Source: DATECU01 sp035286745
Lineage (GTDB): Bacteria; Acidobacteriota; Vicinamibacteria; Fen-336
Length of the DNA stretch: 10,137 nucleotides
Direction: 5' to 3'
Assembly: GCA_035286745.1 (NCBI GenBank)
Contig: DATECU010000373.1
Span: forward strand, 1 to 10,137
This document shows positions 1 to 5,768 of this stretch, one piece after another (position 1 is the stretch's first letter; each line of letters opens with the position of its first letter). The position numbers and the translations under genes were made by a program. The notes under the pieces are model-generated. The model was not told the DNA's origin. It searched no databases and worked only from the letters and a program-made list of their open reading frames with translations.

Positions 1-138
1 GTCTTGTCGGCGACCTACACGCTGCCGGCGGGGACCTTGCAGGCGGTGCGGGCGCGCTTCCGCTACAACGGCAGCGCGGGTGCTTGCACCACCGGCTCCT
101 ACGACGACCACGACGATCTGGTCTTCGCCGTGCAGTAG
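1..138 (+). CDS. C-terminal end of a probable secreted protein (partial)
   Basis: Frame 1 is open from the window edge to a TAG at 136-138 and gives 45 residues; the start lies outside. The segment is rich in aromatic and small residues (ATYTLPAG, RARFRYNGSAGACTTG, then YDDHDDLVFAV), with an acidic DDHDD stretch and a single Cys. I have the impression that tails of this style close beta-rich C-terminal modules of secreted hydrolases and peptidases in Acidobacteriota and Xanthomonadales, but I cannot name a family from 45 residues. The frame is supported by near-exclusive G/C third positions and by a strong terminator starting 24 bp after the stop. Whether it is an enzyme or a structural surface protein is unknown. 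Confidence 0.7.
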   Translation, partial: VLSATYTLPAGTLQAVRARFRYNGSAGACTTGSYDDHDDLVFAVQ

Positions 139-162
139 GCGTTCGCCGTCCGACCGACTCAA

Positions 163-200
163 GGGCAGGCGTCCTTCGGGGCGCCTGCCCTTCTTCTTTT
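163..200 (+). terminator. Strong Rho-independent terminator with cUUCGg tetraloop
   Basis: The arms GGGCAGGCGTCC (163-174) and GGGCGCCTGCCC (179-190) pair over 12 bp with one G-U wobble. The loop is TTCG closed by a C-G pair, the extra-stable cUUCGg tetraloop. The pyrimidine tract TTCTTCTTTT (191-200) follows at once. It terminates the gene ending at 138 and insulates the cytochrome gene downstream. Confidence 0.92.
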
Positions 201-216
201 GCCGAGGCCCTTGGAA

Positions 217-242
217 CGGAGCCCAGTTCACGATAGGCTCCG
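217..242. repeat. Inverted repeat upstream of the cytochrome gene
   Basis: CGGAGCC (217-223) and GGCTCCG (236-242) are perfect 7-bp arms around a 12-nt spacer. There is no T-tract, so it is not a second intrinsic terminator. It lies about 115 bp ahead of the cytochrome start and could be an operator or a leader hairpin; a purine-rich run (GAGGAGAGAGGAAGGAG) follows. Function unknown. Confidence 0.4.
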
Positions 243-357
243 AGGAGAGAGGAAGGAGCGTCCGAAGGCGCGGCGTCTCGTTCGGGGGCGGGGGCCTCTC
301 GCTTCGTAGCGGCGACCGGATCCACTTCGGGCGCCGTGTAACCTAAGGAGGCGTGCG

Positions 358-783
358 ATGGGGATTTCGGGGACTCGGTTCGCGGTCTTGGTGGGCGGGG
401 CCGTACTCGTGCTGTCGGCGGCCCCGGTATCGGCCGAATCGCCCTCAGGACCGGACCGCGCCGCAGCGGCCAAGGGTGAGACCGCCTACCGGAGATACTG
501 CGCGGCTTGCCACGGCGCGGCGGGGAAGGGTGACGGTCCCATCGCCAGCGAACTCAGGACGCCGCCCAGCGATCTCACGCGCCTGGGCGGAAAGACGGGG
601 AAGTTCTCCTTCGACAAGGTGGCCAGTCAGATCGACGGCCGCGAGACCATTCGCGCCCATGGCACCACGGACATGCCGGCCTGGGGCGATGTCTTCCCCA
701 AGACCAAGGGGACCAACGCGACCACCGTAGAGGACGCGGTCGGGCAGATCGTCCACTTCCTCTGGTCCATCCAGCGCAAGTAG
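358..783 (+). CDS. Small periplasmic c-type cytochrome (class I, monohaem)
   Basis: A 141-residue electron-transfer protein. Residues 1-26 form a signal peptide (hydrophobic core FAVLVGGAVLVLSAAP, likely cleavage after VSA at 26), which places it in the periplasm. The haem-binding motif CAACH is at 48-52 (Cys48, Cys51, His52 as proximal ligand). Met106 in DMPAWG is the probable distal ligand, as in class I cytochromes. The surrounding 'YCAACHGAAGKGDG' and 'DMPAWG' are typical of mono-haem cytochrome c modules of oxidases, dehydrogenases and small soluble carriers. The start is well supported: TAAGGAGG at 344-351 lies 6 nt before the ATG at 358. It stands alone behind a terminator; the gene after it is not an obvious redox partner, so its electron donor and acceptor cannot be read from context. 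Confidence 0.93.
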   Translation: MGISGTRFAVLVGGAVLVLSAAPVSAESPSGPDRAAAAKGETAYRRYCAACHGAAGKGDGPIASELRTPPSDLTRLGGKTGKFSFDKVASQIDGRETIRAHGTTDMPAWGDVFPKTKGTNATTVEDAVGQIVHFLWSIQRK

Positions 784-794
784 GCCTGCGGAGC

Positions 795-816
795 GGCCCG
801 GAGTCCTTGCCGGGCC
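795..816 (+). terminator. Hairpin after the cytochrome gene (terminator-like, no U-tract)
   Basis: GGCCCGG (795-801) and CCGGGCC (810-816) form a 7-bp perfect stem with an 8-nt loop, starting 12 bp after the cytochrome stop. The bases after it are CTCGCGCCC, not a T-run, so a canonical intrinsic terminator is not supported. It could protect the 3' end or attenuate read-through into the glycosyltransferase gene. Confidence 0.3.
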
Positions 817-868
817 TCGCGCCCGGGCTGTGGCTGGCCGCGGCCCGCGCGCCGTTCCGCCCCCACCG

Positions 869-2092
869 ATGAGCCGCCACCTCTTCATCAGCCTGACCCA
901 GGCCACCTATGGCGAGATGGTGCTGGGCCTGCGGGTGGCGGACGATCTGCGAACGCGAGGCCATGAGGTGGACTTCTTGGCGCCGGCAGTCCTGGCTCCC
1001 CTCCTGGCCGGGCGGCCTCATCGCCATCTCCCGCTGGCGCTCACGCCAGCGATGGACTTGGGCCGCCTGCTGCGGCGGACCCTGGAGCAAGGAAGCTATG
1101 CCAGTCTGGTGCTGGTCGACCTCACCTGCATCCTCCTCACCCTGCACCAGCTCATGATCGAGGAGGACTTCCTGCGCCAACTCCCCTGCCCGGCGATCGC
1201 GCTCGACCTCTACGACATGCCGGAGACCGACCTCGAGATCGACCAGGGCCCCGTCAGCACCCGGCTGGCCGACGTGGCCAACTCCTTCGTTCAACGATTG
1301 CAGCCGGTGCCTTTCGGGCGGCCGTCGTGTGCCGGTGCCTATAGTGCCTTGCCCGATCTTCAGCCCCTGCCGGCATCCCGACGCGCCGCCCTGCGCTCAG
1401 AGCTTGGCCTGGCCGAACACGACCGGCTGTTGCTCTGGGGAAGCAGCCGGTACCAGTACCCGGAGGTTCAGGTGGTGAAGCCCCACGAGCGGGCGGCGCG
1501 CATCCTGCCTCGGCTGGTCTTTAACCGTTTGGCGTCCCTGGGCTCCCGCGTCCACGTCCTTCACCTGGGACCCCAGCCCTTCGCCGGTGCCGAACCGTTG
1601 GGGGACCGCTATCACCACCTGACCTCGGTGCCCCAGCCTCGATTCCAGGAGTTGATGCAGGCGGCGGACCTCCAGCTCTCCTTCAACACCGGCGCGGTCA
1701 CTTCGACATCGGCGATTGCCGCCGGGGTGCCCATCCTGTTGGGGATCAACAGTTATGCGGCCAAGACGCTGGACCAGCTCCTGACCCTTCTGCCGCTGCC
1801 ACCCTCCCCCGACCTCGCTCTGACGCTCAGGGAGTTGGTTCCGGTCTACCCCTTTCGCCTCTGGCCGCAGGGCTACCACCGCTTCCTGGCCCCGCTCATG
1901 CGGGACAATCCCTGCCAGCAGGCCCTGCGGACTGTCGAGGTCCTGGAGGAGCGGGCTTTTGTCGAGGCCTGCCGCGCCCTGCTCTTCGATCCGGAGCAAC
2001 GGGACGCCGCTCGAGCCGGCCAGGAGGCCTACTGCCGTCAGGTGCGTGCGTTGCCCACGGCCGGCGAGCTGATCGACCGCTACCTGGCCTGA
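869..2092 (+). CDS. GT-B-like glycosyltransferase family protein (possibly DUF6365-type)
   Basis: A 407-residue cytoplasmic protein with no signal peptide or membrane segment. The N-terminal half begins like a Rossmann domain of GT-B glycosyltransferases: a beta strand (HLFISLTQATYGE, 4-16), then an amphipathic helix and second strand 'GLRVADDLRTRGHEVDFLAP' at 20-39. The C-terminal half carries 'LMQAADLQLSFNTGAVTSTSAIAAGVPILL' at 262-291, which matches in layout the nucleotide-sugar binding region of GT1/GT28-type enzymes (AADL, then a Gly/Ser/Thr turn, then a helix and AAGVP). The usual His-Gly-Gly before the turn is replaced by Asn-Thr-Gly, so the donor site may differ. I recall a similar family named DUF6365, but cannot confirm it. 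I prefer ATG 869 over GTG 830 because the extra 13 residues are low-complexity (Gly/Arg/Pro-rich) and 'MSRHLFIS' begins directly with the first strand; neither has a good Shine-Dalgarno. Its 3' end overlaps the convergent methyltransferase gene by 13 bp. Likely role: transfer of a sugar in surface glycan or natural-product assembly (inference). Confidence 0.72.
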   Translation: MSRHLFISLTQATYGEMVLGLRVADDLRTRGHEVDFLAPAVLAPLLAGRPHRHLPLALTPAMDLGRLLRRTLEQGSYASLVLVDLTCILLTLHQLMIEEDFLRQLPCPAIALDLYDMPETDLEIDQGPVSTRLADVANSFVQRLQPVPFGRPSCAGAYSALPDLQPLPASRRAALRSELGLAEHDRLLLWGSSRYQYPEVQVVKPHERAARILPRLVFNRLASLGSRVHVLHLGPQPFAGAEPLGDRYHHLTSVPQPRFQELMQAADLQLSFNTGAVTSTSAIAAGVPILLGINSYAAKTLDQLLTLLPLPPSPDLALTLRELVPVYPFRLWPQGYHRFLAPLMRDNPCQQALRTVEVLEERAFVEACRALLFDPEQRDAARAGQEAYCRQVRALPTAGELIDRYLA

Positions 2093-2781
2093 GCCGACCC
2101 TCTGGCTCGGGCCGAGGCGCGCCGGGCGGCGGCCTTCCGGGGGGAACGCCGGCCGCGGTCCACCACCGCCACCAGCAGCCCGTTCCCCCAGGCTCCGCGC
2201 ACCGCGCTGCGGTTGCGCAGCTCCCGCTTCAGCAGCACCTCGTAGCCTAACTCCCTGAAGGCGTCGCGGGTGCCCTTGCGCACCCGTTCCCAGTTCCAGT
2301 CGTCGACCAGGGTCACGAAGCGTCGTGCCAGCACCGCATCGTAGTGCGTGAAGGCCTGGTATTGGTCCTGGTAGCTGTGGCCGCCGTCGTAGAAGTAGAC
2401 GTCGACGCCGGGGGGCAGCCGCCCGGGATCGAGCGCCCAGGAGTCGGCTTCCACCAGGTGGACGTGGCAACTGCGCGCCAGCCTGCGCTTGGCGGCTCGA
2501 AACGCCTGCCGGGGGTCGCGGTTCTGGCTCATCCTCTCGAACCAGAAGTTGTCGACGCCGGTGAAGGTGCCCTGGTTGCGGTAGGCGGCCGCGAAAAGGG
2601 TGGCGCCCTTGAAGACCCCGACCTCCAGGTAGTTGACGTCGGGGAAGTCGCACAGGTTGTTCACCAGGTGCCGGGTGGCCGCCTTGCAGAAGCCGGGCAC
2701 CGACAGCACCGCGGGGGTGAGTTTGGATTCGGCCCGCAGGGCGCGGTCGATACAGGCCAGCGTGTGGTCGACAAGGTTCAT
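2080..2781 (-). CDS. Class I SAM-dependent methyltransferase (Methyltransf_24 type)
   Basis: A 233-residue cytoplasmic methyltransferase. The SAM-binding motif I is 'YLEVGVFKGAT' at 51-61 (acidic Glu53, Gly55, Gly59). The end of the second strand is 'FTGVDNFW' at 73-80, with Asp77 placed to bind the ribose. 'VDVYFYDGGHSYQ' at 126-138 (Asp132, His135) and 'TLVDDWNW' at 157-164 (Asp160, Asp161) match the motif II/III acidic residues of the family that methylates sugars and small molecules. The last 25 residues are a very Arg/Ala-rich tail after 'LLVAVVDRG', probably disordered. The ATG at 2781 is supported by AGGAG nine bases upstream on the - strand. It lies 39 bp after the SGNH-like gene and is the last gene of that operon. 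The neighbours suggest O-methylation of a glycan or its precursor; the acceptor is unknown. Confidence 0.85.
   Translation of the reverse strand: MNLVDHTLACIDRALRAESKLTPAVLSVPGFCKAATRHLVNNLCDFPDVNYLEVGVFKGATLFAAAYRNQGTFTGVDNFWFERMSQNRDPRQAFRAAKRRLARSCHVHLVEADSWALDPGRLPPGVDVYFYDGGHSYQDQYQAFTHYDAVLARRFVTLVDDWNWERVRKGTRDAFRELGYEVLLKRELRNRSAVRGAWGNGLLVAVVDRGRRSPRKAAARRASARARGSAQAR
2086..2113. other. Hairpin across the convergent stop codons (possible bidirectional terminator)
   Basis: GGCCTGAGCC (2086-2095) pairs with GGCTCGGGCC (2104-2113) over 10 bp with one G-U pair and an 8-nt loop. It covers the TGA of the + gene and the last codons of the - gene. Neither strand shows a T-run after it. Position and symmetry suggest a role in ending both transcripts, but it also encodes protein on the - strand. 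Confidence 0.35.
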
Positions 2782-2820
2782 GAGTGGACGCTCCTGTAGG
2801 CGAACGGGTCGAGTGGCTCC

Positions 2821-3591
2821 TCAGAACAGGTGAATCGCGGTGCCGCCGGGCAGAGCCAGAGCGGGCTGGCTCCGCTCCCGGGTGACGCCCAGCAGGACCT
2901 GTCGCTCCGGCTGGGCGCGATAGTAGCGCAACCATTCGAGCAGGCGGGGGCTGGGCAAGGCCTTTCCGGCCGCGTCCTCGCCTCCCAGGAAGATCTCGCG
3001 CCAGGCTTCGCCCCACAGCCGGGGCCGGACGTGGATGGGGTCGAAGCCGTACCAGCGGGGCTGGAGCCGGACCATTGTGACGTCGTTTGCCGCAGCCAGT
3101 CGCAGCAGACCGTCCTCGACCGCCAGGCCGCGGTCGACCACCTGAGCCAGCGACAGCCGGCAGGACGGCACCAGCACCGACCGGAAGAGCACAAAGCGCG
3201 GGTGGGAGAGGCGATCGATGCTGGCTAACGGCAAGTCGGTCATCACCACCTCGGCGCCCAGCGCTCGAAGTCTCCGCAGGCACTCCTCGACCCAGCCCAG
3301 GATTTCGGCGACCGGCGCCCCGTACAGGATGTCGTTGCCCACGTCGGTGATCAGTGCCCGGGTCGGCACCGGCGTCGCTCCCTCTATACGGCGCCAGAGG
3401 CCGCAGTCGAGGATCCCGGGCAGGCGGCGGAACAGGAAGCTGCTTTCCATGCCGTAGGAGCGGCCGTGTCCCAGCGCGGCCACGATTTCCACCGGGTCTC
3501 CCCACAGTTCCCGGGCCAGCTGGGTGACGACTCGAAAGCCCCGCGTCAAGTTGCTGGCGCCTAGCGCGATCAGTCTGCCGTTGGGGGTCAC
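2821..3591 (-). CDS. SGNH-like (GDSL-type) hydrolase or esterase
   Basis: A 256-residue protein starting at GTG 3591. This start overlaps the TGA of the upstream gene (GTGA, stop 3590-3588), a sign of translational coupling. The open frame extends much further upstream, but that part is only the shadow of the upstream gene. Blocks of the SGNH superfamily are visible in order: 'LIALGASNLTRG' at 7-18 with candidate nucleophile Ser13; 'GHGRSYG' at 41-47 with the block II Gly; 'TDVGNDILYG' at 82-91 with Asn86 in the GND block III; and 'GFDPIHVRP' at 182-190, where Asp184 and His187 fit the DxxH end of the catalytic triad. It has no signal peptide, so it probably acts in the cytoplasm. SGNH enzymes add or remove acyl groups on sugars and lipids, so an acyl-ester tailoring role on the product of the neighbouring glycosyltransferases is a reasonable inference. 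Similarity to named families is low by eye and activity is unproven. Confidence 0.75.
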   Translation of the reverse strand: MTPNGRLIALGASNLTRGFRVVTQLARELWGDPVEIVAALGHGRSYGMESSFLFRRLPGILDCGLWRRIEGATPVPTRALITDVGNDILYGAPVAEILGWVEECLRRLRALGAEVVMTDLPLASIDRLSHPRFVLFRSVLVPSCRLSLAQVVDRGLAVEDGLLRLAAANDVTMVRLQPRWYGFDPIHVRPRLWGEAWREIFLGGEDAAGKALPSPRLLEWLRYYRAQPERQVLLGVTRERSQPALALPGGTAIHLF

Positions 3592-5375
3592 CGGTACTCC
3601 ACGAGCTGGTCGAGGAAGAGATCGGGAGGCGTGGCGTCGATCGTCTTGACCACCCGGCCGTCGACGAGGAGGCTGGGCCGGCTCACGAAGCGAACCGTCT
3701 CCACACCCGCACCCAGCACCAGCACCGTGAGCAGCAGCAGGCTGGCCGTCCGGGCTGGGCCGCGGGGCAGCCAGGGCGCGAAAGCCAGAGCGAGCAGCAA
3801 GAGGACCACCGGTAGCACCAGCGCCCCCTGGCGGGCGTAGCCGAAGAACAGGGCCGTCGCCACCACCTTGCTGAGCGCGTAGAGCAGCCAGGGCAGAAGG
3901 TCCGGCGTCAGGCGACCTCGAATCACGCCAAACGCCGAGGCCCCCAGGATCAAGACCGACCATACCGCGGCGGCCCAGCCGCCTGAAGGAGCGACCATGT
4001 CCACCGCGCGCCGGAGTCCGGAGAGTCCCAGGGGCAGGCCGTAGCCGGTGAGGCCCTGGGTCACGCCGGAGGCGAAGATCGCCAGCTTGCGCGTCAGGAG
4101 CGCCGCGAAGCGCCGAGGGTTTTCGACAATCCAGGAAGCGCCCAATCGATAGCCGTCGCTTACCAGACGGGCGTGGGGCGGATAGGCCAGGGTGAGATCG
4201 GGTGGGGAACCGGCGACCAGCTCAGGGGGGTAGCGGTTTCGTCCGCCGGCGAGCGGCGGAGGCTGGTCCAGAGCGGCTCGGGAGAAGCCACCGCGGGAGG
4301 CGGGGTGGTTGGCCAGAGCGAAGTTCAGAGGACCGTAGGCGGACACGAAGACAAGGGGTGCCAGGGGCCGAGGCGTCGCGCCAAACGCGTCGTCCAGGAT
4401 CCGAAGGTCCTCGGCCCGCACCCCCCGGCCGCCGCGGTGGGCGACGGTGGCGGCCACGAAGGCGGATGCGGTCCGGCGCGCGAAGGCGGGGAGTCGGTCG
4501 CGGGCCTGGATCGCACTCCGGTCCCAGGAGAGGAAGGCGGTCCTGGCTTCGATGCCGGCGAGGGCCGCCGCATGTCCGGGAGCCTCGGCGCGTGGCGCGG
4601 TGTTGAACTCCCGGATCGCGCGAAAGACGTGAACCTGCCAGGGGATGAGCAACCCGGCGAAGCAGGCGCCGGCCAGGCCGACCGCCGCCAGCGCCGGCCT
4701 GCGCTGTCCCCCCCGCCATCCCCGCCACGCCAACCACCCGGTGACGAGAGCGAAGGCCAGCACGTGCTCGACGCGAATGAGGCAGGCGAGCGCGTTCAGC
4801 GCTCCCCAGGCGATCGCCGCCGGCCAGCTCGACCGCTCGCGCAGCGGCTCGATCAGAAGGAACGAAGCCACCACCAGCAGCAGGTAGGGCGCCTCACCGT
4901 TCAGCGAACTCGAGAGGACGACGAGACCGGTCGAAAGCGCCGCCAGCACGCCGGCCAGGAGGCCGACGGCCGGCCCGAATGCTCTGGCTGCGGCCAGCCA
5001 GAGCAGAAGCACGGTCAGAGCTCCCATCAAGGCCCAGGTCGCGCGCAGGAACGGGATGCCGGCGGCGGTGCCGTCCCAGAGCCAGGCCACCAGGTAGGCG
5101 GTGCCGGGCGGATGGAGGGGAAGGCCCAGCTCGAAGCGGGTCGCGCTCTGGATGGCGCGAGCATAGTCCAGCCACAACAGAGCGTCGCCCTTGAAGGCGG
5201 CCGAATACGCCCAGTCCCTGTCCGGAGTGGCGTGAACAAAGAGCAGCCGGACGGCCAGGCTGGCGGCGAGCAGCGCGGCGCCAACAACCCAAGTGGCTGG
5301 TCCCGTCCCACCCACCTTGGAGGCCGAGCCAACCTGGGCCCGTCGCGCACGTCGCTTTCTCGCTTGTCGCCCCAA
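3588..5375 (-). CDS. Polytopic GT-C-type membrane glycosyltransferase (PMT/ArnT-like)
   Basis: A 595-residue integral membrane protein. A basic N-terminus (residues 1-14, nine Arg/Lys) is followed by the first membrane segment at about 28-47. The first outer loop carries acidic residues (DRDWAY 52-57, GDALLWLDYA 63-72), where GT-C enzymes keep the catalytic Asp; 'PLHPPGTAYLVAWLW' at 86-100 resembles the PMT/GT39 pattern. More hydrophobic segments follow at about 113-130, 134-156, 163-176, 186-217 and 228-248, and four or more between 465 and 560. A long non-membrane region at about 250-425 is probably periplasmic. 'FFGYARQGALVLPVVLLLL' at 510-528 recalls the ARY-LP motif late in these proteins. 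Such enzymes transfer a sugar from a polyprenyl-phosphate donor outside the inner membrane. The only available start is TTG 5375 with a weak Shine-Dalgarno; an in-frame TAG lies just upstream, and internal GTGs at residues 15 and 21 are alternatives. First gene of the operon with the SGNH-like protein and methyltransferase. Confidence 0.83.
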   Translation of the reverse strand: MGRQARKRRARRAQVGSASKVGGTGPATWVVGAALLAASLAVRLLFVHATPDRDWAYSAAFKGDALLWLDYARAIQSATRFELGLPLHPPGTAYLVAWLWDGTAAGIPFLRATWALMGALTVLLLWLAAARAFGPAVGLLAGVLAALSTGLVVLSSSLNGEAPYLLLVVASFLLIEPLRERSSWPAAIAWGALNALACLIRVEHVLAFALVTGWLAWRGWRGGQRRPALAAVGLAGACFAGLLIPWQVHVFRAIREFNTAPRAEAPGHAAALAGIEARTAFLSWDRSAIQARDRLPAFARRTASAFVAATVAHRGGRGVRAEDLRILDDAFGATPRPLAPLVFVSAYGPLNFALANHPASRGGFSRAALDQPPPLAGGRNRYPPELVAGSPPDLTLAYPPHARLVSDGYRLGASWIVENPRRFAALLTRKLAIFASGVTQGLTGYGLPLGLSGLRRAVDMVAPSGGWAAAVWSVLILGASAFGVIRGRLTPDLLPWLLYALSKVVATALFFGYARQGALVLPVVLLLLALAFAPWLPRGPARTASLLLLTVLVLGAGVETVRFVSRPSLLVDGRVVKTIDATPPDLFLDQLVEYR

Positions 5376-5731
5376 GTTCCGCTGTCCGTTGGATGTCGCG
5401 GGCAGATCCTACCTCAGGCTCCGCCTGGCCGCTGACCCCGGGGAGACCGCGCCAGCCGGTGCACCTGGCGATCCCTATCGGCAGGCTGGGGCCGAGGCCA
5501 TTCCCTGGCCCTTTGCTCCCTGAAGGAGGCCGCCATCAAGGTCGCCATTCGTGCCCACTCTTCGGTCCGACCAGGCCGGGCCGGACGGCGCGCTGCTGGG
5601 CGACCCCACGCGCGTCTTCGTGGAGACGGTGCAGCTGTTCTACGTCGGGCCTGCGGCTCGCGAGGGCGTCTGGGCGCCAGGACCGGGGCGCTCACGGCCG
5701 TCTGGCTGCGTGCGATTCGACGTCGCGCTGA
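5376..5731. other. Intergenic stretch between the glycosyltransferase operon and the toxin-antitoxin module
   Basis: No confident intact gene. It must hold the promoter of the - strand glycosyltransferase operon, but I see no clear -35/-10 pair for it. An inverted repeat CGCCAG (5450-5455) / CTGGCG (5465-5470) lies about 75 bp upstream of that operon's start. A perfect Shine-Dalgarno-like GAAGGAGG occurs on + at 5522-5529, followed at 5 nt by ATC rather than ATG, so no standard start uses it. The right part overlaps a possible coding remnant described separately. Confidence 0.5.
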
Positions 5732-5757
5732 TTGACACCGCCCGCGTGTCACGATAA
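5551..5757 (+). pseudogene. Possible gene remnant or short unknown protein
   Basis: A frame opened by GTG 5551 and closed by TAA 5755-5757 encodes 68 residues, for example 'GALLGDPTRVFVETVQLFYV' in its first half. Codons 5 to 33 all end in G or C, the signature of true genes in this window, and the composition is protein-like; the second half becomes Gly/Pro/Arg-rich and less typical. GTG 5551 lacks a Shine-Dalgarno at proper distance, and a TGA at 5521 closes the frame upstream. I do not recognise a family. It may be a remnant of a gene cut by arrival of the toxin-antitoxin module, or chance. The end of the frame runs through the toxin-antitoxin promoter. Confidence 0.3.
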
Positions 5758-5760
5758 TGT
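5732..5760 (+). promoter_or_regulatory. Sigma-70-type promoter of the toxin-antitoxin module
   Basis: A perfect -35 box TTGACA is at 5732-5737. The -10 is GATAAT (5753-5758, spacer 15) or TAATGT (5755-5760, spacer 17, matching the key TA...T positions). Transcription would start about 6-9 nt further, at about 5765-5769, right at the antitoxin ATG 5769. This fits the lack of any Shine-Dalgarno there and suggests a leaderless mRNA. The AT content here stands out from the GC-rich surroundings. Confidence 0.65.
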
Positions 5761-5767
5761 GTCACAT
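5733..5767. promoter_or_regulatory. Probable autoregulatory operator of the toxin-antitoxin module
   Basis: Two palindromes overlap the promoter. The first is TGACAC (5733-5738), a 7-nt spacer, then GTGTCA (5746-5751), covering the -35 and the spacer. The second is ATGTG-T-CACAT (5757-5767), covering the end of the -10 and the start site. GTGTCAC occurs at 5746-5752 and again at 5759-5765, 13 bp apart; the start of the inverted TGACAC is also 13 bp before the first. Type II antitoxins, alone or with toxin, commonly repress their own promoters through such sites. Binding here is inferred. Confidence 0.6.
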
Positions 5768-5768
5768 C

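Noticed and set aside
201..240. A possible promoter TTGGAA (211-216) with GATAGG (232-237)
   Set aside because: Poor -10, 15-bp spacer, and it overlaps the inverted repeat; not strong enough to list as a feature.
830..868. GTG 830 as the start of the GT-B-like gene
   Set aside because: It would add 13 Gly/Arg/Pro-rich residues before the first Rossmann strand, with no Shine-Dalgarno support. It is still possible.
1397..3505. A very long open frame (702 codons) on the - strand
   Set aside because: It is antisense to the + glycosyltransferase and runs out of frame through the methyltransferase and SGNH-like genes. Its translation is Arg/Gly/Pro-rich, as expected for a shadow frame in GC-rich DNA.
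3592..3963. An N-terminal extension of 124 codons on the SGNH-like gene
   Set aside because: The extension overlaps the 3' part of the membrane glycosyltransferase gene in another frame and is low-complexity. GTG 3591 starts right before the first SGNH block and overlaps the stop as GTGA.
4173..5435. A 420-codon open frame on + opposite the membrane glycosyltransferase
   Set aside because: Gly/Gln/Arg-rich translation without domains, fully antisense to a clear polytopic membrane protein.
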